Positions 19,233 through 28,740 of a stretch of DNA of 38,464 bases are shown here, in pieces (the stretch's first letter is position 1; each line of letters begins with the position of its first letter). Under the pieces are notes generated by a model. That model ran no database searches and was not told the DNA's origin. It saw only the letters and a program-made list of their open reading frames with translations. The translations under genes were made by a program, and so were the position numbers. Origin of the DNA: Chrysophaeum taylorii (taxonomy: Eukaryota > Sar > Pelagophyceae > Pelagomonadales > Pelagomonadaceae); the NCBI GenBank assembly GCA_029834535.1, contig JAQMWT010000567.1, positions 1 to 38,464 on the forward strand, read 5' to 3'.

Positions 19233-21308
19233 ATGAAACCTCCCCATGCGACTATAACCGCATTCTCGTTTGGGACACAAGCATTTACTTCATGTCATTT
19301 GTTTACGCCCATAGTACCGCGACACACGGCAACCAAGATAGAAGTGGACTGCGTTCCACCCTCATCTCTGAGCGCCACCCCCGACATGCTGCTCCCGGCA
19401 CTACTAGCCAGTCCCATCACGTCTGATTCAGCTCCCATCGCTTTGTATGACGTCACATGTCATATTCCGATTAAAGCCCAGACACCGCACAGGCTACAAT
19501 GCACTCGCGACGGCACGATCACCGCCCCTCTCGGTTTAGACTACGAACATTGCGCCATACCCCTGGTACACTCACAGTCAACTGAGACGCACGCTCGCTT
19601 GTCGCACAGTACGATGCCCAAACACCTTTTGATTCATGATACGCAGAACACTGTCGTCTCAGCCACCGCTGAGGCGCCTCCTCCGACCGCCGCCCGGCTC
19701 CGCGCTCGTTTCGCAATCATGGTCTCTCGGTCTCACCGGCAATTCGAAGATTCCACCCCGTTCGAATTACGAGGGCGCATTAGTATTCCACCGACGACAA
19801 GATTCGTTTCGATTCGTATCAGTCATGCCTCCTATGGCTACTCTGGCTACATCGGAACTCAATTCAAGGCACGTACCGAAGTCTCTCTTTCTAAGGACCT
19901 CTGTCACACGCCAAGACCTGATGAGTATTCGTCGTTCCTCCCCGCTCCAACGCGACCCCCGACGATCAAATCCCCGACGATTTGTGATAACACCAAGTTC
20001 CGTCGTCAATGCAATTCCGAGCCTCCCACGCTCTTCCGTCAGTCTCTCGCAGGTCACACCTCTCAAGTTTCAGCATTCCATCCTCGCTCGATTTTATCCA
20101 GCATGCTGCCATATGCAAACGAAGTTCTATCACGCCAACGCCACACGTCGCAGTTATCGCCAGTCTCGCGCAATAAATGCCCGCCACCAAATGATAGCCG
20201 CACGCAGAGTCCTTTGCTCATCTCGCTTCACGTCCCTCCCAGCACTATGCTTGACGTTGAAGCTCTGCACCACTGTGGTTCGGTTACAACACAACTTCAC
20301 GCGAAATCCTCGTCCAGTTCTGATCATATCTCGCACCTGTCGACATTGTTATCGGAATCATGCTTCGGACACAGCTCAGACAGCACTAGCGTATTACGCT
20401 CTTATGACGCACTCGGTTCGCCCCTCTCCGTTCGCACTGCAGGTTCCATCTCGCAGAACTCTGAGCCCAAGAGCCGCCATTGCGATTCGCACCCAGCCGA
20501 CGCTTTCCGTAGCACCCGCGAAGATAACCCCCAATATCCACAGGTTGGACACGCGCTCTGCTCTAAGCATTCCACCGCATCTCACTGCCGCACACCGCTA
20601 GTCCCACCCAGTTGTGTTACGAATCAAGGGAAGTTAACTGCCATGAATATTTACTTCTTCATTCCCACACACTCGCTGCTAGCCACAGTCTCGCATGATC
20701 CATTATCGGACAGTTCTCGCATTATGTACAGGACCTCACATCATGTTCATTATTCGGACATCCCCCGTCCGCAGATCAATCCTCTATTGAAACATACACT
20801 CCCTACACGTTGTATACTGTACAGCTCTCGCATATCGACAACACCCTTCTGTCGAATGTCCCCCCTTTCAGTCACTGCACGATCCACCGGGGATGCACCA
20901 CGCTCCCTCGCGCTTGTACATCAAGGGAAGTTCGATTCTGATGAAACGACTCCGGACATGAAATACACACGGGATCAGTCGATACTGGGTCAGTCGATCG
21001 TCACAGCGCAGGATTACTATATCGAACAGAATACAAAAGATGCGACTTTGACCATATCTTCGAAGTCAACTCTCCCCCTGGCACGGACACTATCTTCAAG
21101 CAGTCCATCGCCTTCAGGCATTTTCTTCTGTTGCCCCACTCTACTGCATTTTCTGCACAGGGCACCGACTCGTCAGCACAGGACACACGCCTGTATCCAC
21201 CATCATACGCGATACACTCGCAAAACTCAGTCTCCGCCCAATCATCTTTTGATGATAGCCACTGGCGACTTACACGAGACTATGAACCCAAAGCTACAGC
21301 AAATTTAG
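19233..21308 (+). pseudogene. giant protein of element B, C-terminal part
   Basis: In the same phase as the segment before it, separated only by the TAG at 19194. It matches the last half of the 1394-codon frame in A, including FELRGRISIPPTTRF (19761-19800) and the run to LALVHQGKFDSDE. Beyond about 20930 the sequence departs from A, where a stop lies, and reads on to a TAG at 21306. Function unknown. Confidence 0.5.
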
Positions 21309-21862
21309 AGTACGAACCCAAAGCTACAGCAAATTTGGAGTTTTCATATTTATGGCCACCCCCAGACAACTTTATCCCGATGTCCTCATCGCGCTACGAT
21401 TATCCGCATATTATTTTAGACGCTCATAGCCCAGCTTCAGCTGTCCCACGCTACACTCAGGACGACAGCTTTGACACGTATGTGGCAGGCAATTCGGGTT
21501 CTCTCATCTTCCAGAAACAGCTCCGCCTGGCTCGCTCTCATAACGACGATCACCTTACCATGTCGAAACCGATTTGGTTAAATGGTCATATCTCTTCATG
21601 GGATCACGCTGGCGCTCCGTTACATTGTCAAATCTTTACTAGCCCAACATTAGCCACAATAGAATCTCATCCCTACGGCCACTCTCAATATTCGCCTTTC
21701 GATCAGCCATTGGTCTGCTGCACAATTCCCGACTGCCTGACCCATGATCCCTCCTGTTATTATTCGTTAGACCCCCCGCTCTACTCAGATGCTCCCCCGG
21801 CCGCTATGGATCTATCCACGGCACACACCGTCCCCTATATCATTAGCCACGGAGCAAGATGA
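21131..21862 (+). pseudogene. C-terminal tail frame of element B
   Basis: The open frame contains the 10-residue duplication YEPKATANLE (21281-21340). It then matches the tail of A (AGNSGSLIFQKQLRLARSHN) and ends at the TGA at 21860. It overlaps the previous frame in another phase. It may be the true C-terminus of the giant protein or a separate small protein. Confidence 0.45.
21281..21340 (+). repeat. 30-bp tandem duplication specific to element B
   Basis: Units 21281-21310 and 21311-21340 are nearly identical; element A has a single unit (near 5280-5310). Confidence 0.9.
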
Positions 21863-22154
21863 CGATCTGATCTCTCGCACAACATTCGTCATACTTCATC
21901 GTTAGCCTACTCAGCATCTTCCTCCACTTTTCTTCTTACTCACGATCGACGCTTTTTCCTTTCTTTGATCACCCGCTCTTCCTCTTTTCTCGCTTCACAC
22001 ACTACCTGCGTTTCGTTTTCCTCTATCTCTTTCATGCACTTTGCACACCTTCCTTCAACGCCTCCTCACGACTCGACATCCATTTGTCCCTGGCCAGACA
22101 TTTGTTTGGTTTGTCCCAGATTTCGCTCATCACCGAGTTCAATCTGCGAGGGCG
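21863..22154 (+). other. 3' untranslated part of element B
   Basis: Pyrimidine-rich (many CTTCC and TTTCT stretches), ending TTCAATCTGCGAGGGCG directly before the 3' repeat. No polypurine tract and no gene. Confidence 0.5.
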
Positions 22155-22343
22155 TAGAGATAGAAAATTCCATCTAGGGTTAGGACACCCCCCCCCCCCC
22201 TTGACCTCATTCACACTTACAACCACTAAATCGCTGTGTCGCACACCGTGCTGCTCTTTGTGTCGCTAGAGGACAGGACGAAAGGCAGCACTACCACTGC
22301 CACCATTCTCTGCCAGAGGCACAGTGATTTTTACTGTTCTCTA
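22155..22343 (+). repeat. 3' terminal repeat of element B
   Basis: 189 bp, TAGAGATAGAAAATTCC to TTCTCTA, with a C-run at 22188-22200. It includes the uninterrupted target ACAACCACTAA (about 22218-22230) that is duplicated around the insertion in A. Confidence 0.85.
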
Positions 22344-22461
22344 GTAAGTTCACTTGGTCCCAGTAAGTTCACCTGGGCACTAAGTTCACCTAGTCCCAAT
22401 CTATAACTCCAGTAAGTTCACCTGGCCCAATTACGTCCACCTGGTCCCAGTAAGTTCACCT
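22344..22461 (+). repeat. degenerate minisatellite of TAAGTTCACCTGG units
   Basis: Five copies of TAAGTTCACYT begin near 22345, 22364, 22381, 22413 and 22451, with spacers such as GGTCCCAG, plus one weaker TACGTCCACCTGG. It starts directly at the end of element B. Confidence 0.8.
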
Positions 22462-23070
22462 ACAGTGCGCGTGTAGACGCCGGGAGGGGGCTTATCGGTA
22501 TTGCGCAGCACGTGTGGGGTAGGGTGGAGTCGTCGACTGAGAAGTGCATATTCTCGGGGTTTCCGATCGACAGAGAGCCACGTAGAGCTGGACGTGGCAG
22601 AAGACGGGCTTGGGCAAGAGGACGCCGACCTCGCGGGGCGTCTGGCCCTGGCTCTTGTTGATCGTTTGGCGTAGGCGGGCCTTAAGGGATACAGGTTGGA
22701 GGAGCCTCGGTGACACGACACGATCGATCATGTATCTGGTACCGTTGCAGTGGCCGTGCGACGGGTCGTTGTTGCGAAGACCTTAAGCTCGCGCTCAAAG
22801 TCAGCATGCCGTTGGTTGTCAGGGAGCTGAAAACTCGACCGTAAAGAGCGAGGCGTCGTCTTCCGACCCAACCTAGTCGGCCGAAAAGAACTCCGACGCC
22901 TCGTCGCCGGGAAAGGCCGCGGTCATGCGCGCGTTGTCAGCATCGACAACATCGTTTCGACGGGGCGTGAGAATGGCGCGCTGAAAGAGCCGCCGCGGGT
23001 CGTGGAAATAGTCTGCGAGGTCGCCGTAGATGTCTGGCTCGCGCCTACCTGATCCTTACCCTGATTCGGT
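22462..23070 (-). pseudogene. Pif1/Helitron-type helicase remnant (C-terminal half)
   Basis: In minus-strand order: DLADYFHDPRRLFQRAILTP (helitron pattern 'yF..RaIL.p.N'), DADNARMTAAFPGDEASEFF, FFSAD, then RYMIDRVVSPRLLQP. The motif VI region follows: RQTINKSQGQTPREVGVLLP with FCHVQLYVALCR, matching 'NKSQGQT' and 'GqLYVAlSR' of Pif1-like helicases. Several stops and frameshifts interrupt it. This is the C-terminal half, whereas the piece at 3300-4174 is a middle part that ends differently, so I treat them as two separate remnants. Confidence 0.65.
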
Positions 23071-23168
23071 GGACAAACAGTTGTTACCTTACCCTGATTT
23101 GGAGACGATGTGAGCTCATAGTGTGCACGTCGACACGGGTTGCCATAGCTGACGCAAGTCCCGCCACC
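23071..23168 (+). promoter_or_regulatory. leader of the non-LTR element with a strong Kozak context
   Basis: It contains two copies of ACCTTACCCTGATT-like sequence (near 23055 and 23088). It ends in CCCGCCACC directly before the ATG at 23169, an almost ideal eukaryotic start context. The exact 5' end of the element is not defined. Confidence 0.4.
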
Positions 23169-24830
23169 ATGGCTTCGGGCAGTCGGGGACTGGCTTTCTC
23201 GTGCTTCCGGCGTCTCCTGCTCCTTTCCACCATCTTCGCCATTTTCCTCATTGTCAGCTCGCCATCAGCCCCCGCGAGTCATCCATTCCATGTTTGGCCT
23301 CCGCTCTCGGTGCAGGTCTCCTGCGGCGCCAAGCGGCTCGATGTCTTCCCCACCGACGTCGATTATTTTTGGTCCCAGCGTCTCATGTTCCCCATAGGCT
23401 TTACTGTGCTTACGTTAGTGCGGCTCTTGACTCTCCTCCTGGTTAAGAGTTGTATGGTCACTATATCGCAAGCTGCTGCTGCCGGCTCATCCGTAGCCAC
23501 CGCCTGCAACTCTTTGCCTTGCGCACCCTTCAAGGCCGCTTGCATTGGACCTCTTACCGCCCTCTGTAACTTGGTAAGCACGCTCGTGCGGATCTCACAC
23601 GCACGTGCTCGTCACCGCCTCGCCCACCGCAATCATCGTTGCCACCGCCATTGCTGCTACTCGCGGGCGGCCCAGCTGCGTCTCATGCGCGGCTTCTGGT
23701 CGCTCCGCCGTGCGGTTCAGCGTGATCCTTTGCATCGATCCGCCCGGTGCCTTGCTGCCGTCTATGGTTGCCTTATTCTCACGCACGCCGAGGCACGCAG
23801 AGTCTACGGTCATGTCCCGCGGCCTTTCGCCACCTTCTTCAAACGCGTCGCTTTTGTTTCGCGCCATGCCACTTCCGTGGCCCTTGGCCTTGCTCTTGAC
23901 GCGTTTCTCCCTTACGAGCAACATCACGATCCCCGTGGAGCTGCCTCGGAGTCCGCCCCTCGTGCGGAGTCACCTGCAACCTCGGAGCCACCCCCAGCCA
24001 CACCCGCTCGTCGGCCTCGCCATCGACGCCGACAGGAGTCCGCCCCCCGTGTGGAATCACCTGCACCCTCGGTTGCGCCCCCAGCCACGCCTGCTCCTCA
24101 TCCTCCCCACCGGCACCAACAGTAGTCCGCCCCTCGTGCGGAGTCTCCTGCAACCTCGGGTGCGTCCTCAGGTCCGCATGCTCCGCGTCCTCGTCGTCAG
24201 CGCCGACAGGAGCTCACCACTCCACCGTCCACGGACATGGGGCCGGATCCCCCTCCTCCCGCACCAGGACCAGACCGACACCACTCCCGTCGCGGCAGGT
24301 CTTCCCCCACGCCCACTGACACCACACCTCCTGGGCCTGTGGCTATGGACCTGGAGTCATCGGAGGCAGGGTCCGCTACTCCCCCCCCTCGCCGTCGGGA
24401 ACCCACCAATGCGACTCCCCCTCCGCCCGCTGCGACACCGGCACCGCGCCGCCATGGCCCCCGCCGCCGCGCGCCACCATCCGGGTCTGTTGCTACAGAC
24501 ATCGCGCCTCCACCGAACGCGAGGATCGCCAATACCACCGCGCCCCTCCCAATACCCACCACGACGCCAGCCACCCACCCTCCCGGCCCCTCTGCCGAAA
24601 ACTCTCCTGCATCGCGTCGCCGCCGCCCACACCGCCAGCGGTCCTCCGCCACAGTTCATGACCCCATACCACTCGAGCCTGCGCCTATGGACCTCGAACC
24701 GTCCTTCATGTCCACCCACATTGCCGCCGAGAACCTCCCCGTCTGGCACACACCTCTTCCCACCGGCACGGACATGGACCTTGAGGTCGACCATCCTTCG
24801 CCACCGGTTCCGCGCACACCGCTGCCCTGA
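23169..24830 (+). pseudogene. N-terminal region of the non-LTR protein (hydrophobic start, Pro-rich linker)
   Basis: The ATG in a Kozak context opens MASGSRGLAFSCFRRLLLLS, then a hydrophobic stretch (TIFAIFLIVSS) that resembles a signal anchor. A second hydrophobic stretch lies at about residues 75-92 (FTVLTLVRLLTLLLVKS). A basic Cys/His-rich part and a long Pro/Ala linker follow, with three tandem units of about 87 bp (23949-24180). A TAG at 24126-24128 lies in the third unit where the first two have GAG. A frame change at about 24828 joins this to the next segment. Membrane-like segments are unusual in a non-LTR protein; the alternative open frame across 23605-25965 is discussed among the rejected items. 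Confidence 0.45.
23949..24180 (+). repeat. three tandem units of about 87 bp
   Basis: Units start near 23949, 24037 and 24123 with GAGTCCGCCCCTCGTGCGGA-like sequence and encode ESAPRAESPATS-type Pro/Ala linkers. The third unit starts TAG instead of GAG. Confidence 0.8.
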
Positions 24831-27165
24831 CATCTCCGCCATCTCCCGCACCCACGCCAACGCCTTCGCCCTCTGTCGAGGCTCCTGGCTCGTCGCACGC
24901 CCCCCTACCGCGTCTCCACGCCTTGCCTACCGATCGTGCTCGAGCCTGCACCCATCCCACTTTGCCAGCGGTCGCCCGCGCTGCACGCACCCAACATCTA
25001 CACGCTCAGGCGCGTGCAGCCCGGCTGAACCTCGTCGCAGCTCGGCGCCAAGATCCTGGTCAGTCTCGCCACCACGCTGCAACTCTTCTCCAGCGCCAGT
25101 TTCGCGCACGGACTCAACCCCAGGCAGCTCTCGCTACCGAAAGCCCTCCGTCGTCTGCCACGGGCACACCGGCTCACTCGCCGCCCGCCTCCGCGACCCA
25201 GAGCTCGTCAACTCCCCCTCAGCCACCACAGCCGGCTCTGCCTCCGACCCCTGCTCAGCACTCTACTTTCTCGTCCACCGCTCGTGCTGCCCGAAGTCGC
25301 GCTCAGCATACTCTTGCACGTGCTGCCCGACAGAACCTCGTTGCGGCCCTGCGCCGCGCTCCTGGTCAGCCACGTCACACCGCCGCGATCCGTCTTCAGC
25401 GCTTTGTTCGCGCTCGGCAGCACCACCGTGCCCGTCGCTCACCTGCTACGCCCACACAGTCCGTCGCACCCACTGCCACCAGTACTTCCCCGGCGTCTGC
25501 CACACCCACGCCAAATTCCTCGCCACCCTCGGGCCCGTCACCTACCCCTCAGCCGCCGCTATCTGCCTCGCCTTCACGCGCATGCACCAACTCTGCACAT
25601 CCGGATGTCGCCCGCGTTATACGCACCCGCGCTCAACACGCTCAAGCACGTGCAGCCCGGCAGAACCGCGTCGCGGCCTTGCGCCAGACTCCTGGCCCGC
25701 CACTCCACTACGCAGCGGCCCTTCTTCAGCGCCAATTTCGAGCCTGGAAGCGATTACGTGCTCGTCGATCCCTGGCAATAATCCGCCGCTTCCTGCGCCA
25801 CACGGCTGGCCGCTATGTCAGCTACCTACGGGACCGCGCTTGTCCTATATGCTCCAGCCCTTGCTTTACCCGTTGCCAAGTCCGCTGCTGTCGCGTGGTC
25901 CTGCACCACGCCTGCGTTGGTCAGTGGGCGCTAAGCAACCTCGCCGGCGACCAAGGCGACCCTGACGTGGCGCCCACCAACCGCGCGCGCCTTCCGCCGT
26001 GCCCCAACTGCCGCAGTCCTATACGCATGGTCCGCCCTCATCAACGCTGGGTGTCTGTGCACTCTCTCCCCCAGGTCCGCGATGCCGCACCCCATCGCAT
26101 TTTCCCACTTGCTGCAGCCCTTGCCGCCACCACCGCCCGATATCGCATTCGAGCGCGTATGCGCGACGCTGCCCTTGCCGCTCGAGCCGCTGCTGCTGCG
26201 GAACGCCATCTCGCCGCTATGCACGCTGCTGCTGCCGCTGCTGCGGCACTCCAACTCGACGCGGGACGGGCCGCCGCCGCTGCTGCCAGCGCCGACGCTT
26301 ACCTCGCCCATCGCGCTGCCGCCCACGCTGCTCAGGCTGCCCGTGCCGCCCGCCTCTCCCACATAGGCTCCCGCACCCGATCCACTGGCACCCGCAACAC
26401 CCCTACCACCCCACCCGCTGGCAACCGCCGCACCACTGCGTCTGGCAACCGCACTGCGAATGCAACAGACAACCGCAACACCCCGACCGCTGGCACCCGC
26501 AACACGCCCACTACTAGCACCCCCTCCACCCCCGCCGCTGCCGCCGGCAACCGCCGCGACCCTGCCCCTGCCACCAGCCACCGCAACACCCCTGTCACGG
26601 CTGCAGCCTCCACGGGCGCGTCTCCTGGCAATTCCCCCATTGGGCCACGGTCACATTCGGCGCCACCGTCCGTCGCCCCCGTCCACCCTACGTCATCCGG
26701 GCCAGCCCCCTCCCTCCCGACACGCCGTCCACGTGACCTGGGCGATTTGCGCTCTGCGATCGACGAGGCCTCCATCAAAGACCTCATTATATCGCCGTGC
26801 TCGTGCATTCGCAACATTCCCGCCCAATTCCGCGAGGCATGGGCGTGCGCAATGGCCGAGGTGTGTTCGTGGTTTGAAGACGCCACTTCCGATGACGCTC
26901 GTGACCGTGCCCTCCTTTGGTACATGAGCCTTCACAGCCTACTTCTTCGGCGAGCACCACGAGGCGGCGCCCGTCGGCCCGACGTGCTCACTGACCGCTT
27001 TGCAGCCTTCGCCGCCGGGCGTTACGACCTCCTCATTGACGGCTACCTCCACGACGTGACTCGCGTGCGCTCCCATGTACGCTCACGGGCGGCCCCCGAC
27101 GATGACGCGGACGCACTTCGTGCATTGCGACTCGCTGAATCTGGCGACCTCTCTCGGGCATGTGC
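24831..27165 (+). pseudogene. IQ-like repeats, RING finger and RT N-terminal region of the non-LTR protein
   Basis: The open frame runs past 27165. Three related blocks (near 24990, 25300 and 25628) share RAQH..ARAARQN.VAA.R, then an IQ-like end such as AIRLQRFVRAR or ALLQRQFRAWKRLRAR. A RING-type finger lies at 25841-26020: CPICSSPC, CCRVVLHHACVGQW, then PCPNC, consistent with C3HC4/H2 zinc ligands. An Ala-rich helix and an Asn/Thr/Gly-rich linker follow. The conserved pre-RT part (IPAQFREAWACAMAEVCSWF and RALLWYMSLHSLLLRRAPRG) resembles RT proteins of this class in protists and algae. A RING could act in ubiquitin transfer or simply bind nucleic acid; this is inference. Confidence 0.6.
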
Positions 27166-28740
27166 CGTATTCTCGCCAGCCTGGGCATCGCCGACCCATG
27201 CCACCCAGACGTCATGCGCCAACTCGTGTCCAAGCATCCTGCTCGCAAGGAGGACCTTCACACTTTCCCCAACCACCGGCAAGAGCTCGCCACACTCTCG
27301 GTCGCCCTGCGTGAAACTTACCGCACGCTCCGGCCGAAGGCTGGTGTGGGCCCCGACCAGTGCCGCAATGAATTCCTCTCCGTTTTCGCCCAGCCCTTCC
27401 CGAGCAACGTCAAGGCACGCTCGGCGATGGACAATATCGACAACCTTGAGACCTTGTTCGTTCGTGGAGATCTTCCTGACTGGTAAGACTTCATCACCAC
27501 CACGGTAACCCTCATTCCGTTGGTGAAACGACCCTCCGCTGACGCTAACCAAGCACCTGACGTTCGACCTATCGGCATTGGCACCGTCCGCCGCCGTGCC
27601 ACTGGACGGTGCCTTGTGCGTAGCCTCCACTCCGAGATCTCCGAGGCACTGTACCGATCAACGTTGCCGTCGGGGTCAACGGCGGCCCCTCGCGCCTCGT
27701 CTTTGGCGTCCGCACCCACGCGGAACAGTACCCTGACCAGGTCATCATCAAGCTGGACAAACGCAACGCCTTCAACGAGCTCAAGCGCCGGACCGTCGTG
27801 GACAAACTCGCAAACCACGCCAAAGCTAAGCTGCGTGCCTTTGGCCACTTTATGTTCAAGCAATTACGGCCGGCATCCTGGGTGGCCCTCCATGGCCCCA
27901 CCGGCCTCGATCGCGCCCCCTTCGACTCTCAAGAAGGCGGCCAGCAAGGCGACCCCACCTATCCACCGGCGTACTGTCTGGCAACGCATGACGCCGCACA
28001 GGCCCTTGACACCCGCTTACGTTCATGTGCCGGCTACGCACGATTTGGCATGGACGACGGCGTCATCTCTGGTTCCCCTCGTGAGGTTGTCGACGCCTTC
28101 CTGCAGTACGCCCGCGACATCCAAGCTAGCGGCGAGGAGCTCCGCCTCGACAAGTGCGTGGCGTTCTGTCCGGCACTTGGCATGGGTCTTCTCGATCACC
28201 CCGATGTTCACGACCACGTCCAAGTTGCGCAGGACGGCGCGCACTCTTGCTGGTATCCCCGTTGTCGCCGACGGCCTCGTAATCTACGGTGTGCCCATCG
28301 GCTCCCCCGGACACGCCGGAGATGCCTATGTCGAAGCCACCTTGCAGCGCGAGGTTGGCGCTCATGTGAGCTACGTGAGCACCATTCGCACCAAGCTCCA
28401 GAACGCCCCCCTCCACTGCATGTACTCGTTTGGCCGCTACTGCATCGCCCCGCGCATGGACTACCTCGCGCAACACTGCTACCCCACCAATGCCTTGAGC
28501 GCGCTCCGCCGCTTCGACGTTGCCGTCCTCAGCTTCGTCGCCACAGCACTTGGCGCTGAGCCGCGTCAGATTTTTTACTCCACCGGCATCGTCCTCCAAC
28601 GCCTCCGCCTTCCTGCTCGAAGTGAGGGTGGCGGCATTCGCTCCTGCGCCGACCTCAGCCCCGCCGCCTTTGTTGGCACGGCGGCCCAGGCCCTCCCACA
28701 CCTCGTCGACCTTCGCGATCCTACGACCTTCGCGATCCTA
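27160..28740 (+). pseudogene. reverse transcriptase domain of the non-LTR element
   Basis: RT motifs occur in order across three frame segments: VGPDQCRNEFLSVF and DVRPIGIGTVRRR (finger region). The first catalytic Asp is in KLDKRNAFNELKRR (codon 27756-27758). Then EGGQQGDPTYPP (motif B) and the double Asp in GMDDGVISGS (28053-28058), LRLDKCVAF (motif D), and LVIYGVPIGS with LPARSEGGGIRS (thumb side). All three catalytic aspartates are present. A TAA at 27484-27486 and shifts near 27165, 27660 and 28240 break the frame. The family is the endonuclease-at-C-terminus type, distant from APE-type LINEs. Confidence 0.8.
28707..28740 (+). repeat. 17-bp tandem duplication that shifts the RT frame
   Basis: CGACCTTCGCGATCCTA occurs twice in direct succession (28707-28723 and 28724-28740). 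The period is not a multiple of three, and the coding phase changes exactly here. Confidence 0.95.

Larger units (their letters stand above)
14205..22343 (+). mobile_element. element B: second copy of the A family, inverted relative to A
   Basis: Same order as A: 5' terminal repeat (14205-14356), leader, Gag-like frame from 14577, giant Ser/Thr/Pro-rich frame (about 14777-21862, now in several pieces) and 3' terminal repeat (22155-22343). It lacks both insertions found in A, so it gives the empty-site versions. Its flanks (AACAG before, GTAAG after) give no target-site duplication. Its 5' repeat differs from the other three repeats, which points to a chimeric origin or divergence by recombination. 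Confidence 0.75.

Noticed and set aside
22344..22461. Repeated TAAGTTCACCTGG considered as a CRISPR array
   Set aside because: Units are degenerate, spacers are short and irregular, and no cas-like gene is present; the context is eukaryotic.
23605..25965. A 786-codon open frame overlapping the N-terminal half of the non-LTR element
   Set aside because: It lacks recognisable motifs, while the other two phases carry the Kozak ATG, the IQ-like repeats and the RING finger. High GC and Pro/Ala repeats leave this phase free of stops by composition.
28023..28701. Long minus-strand frames within the RT region
   Set aside because: They lie opposite the RT palm motifs with catalytic Asp residues and show no family features.
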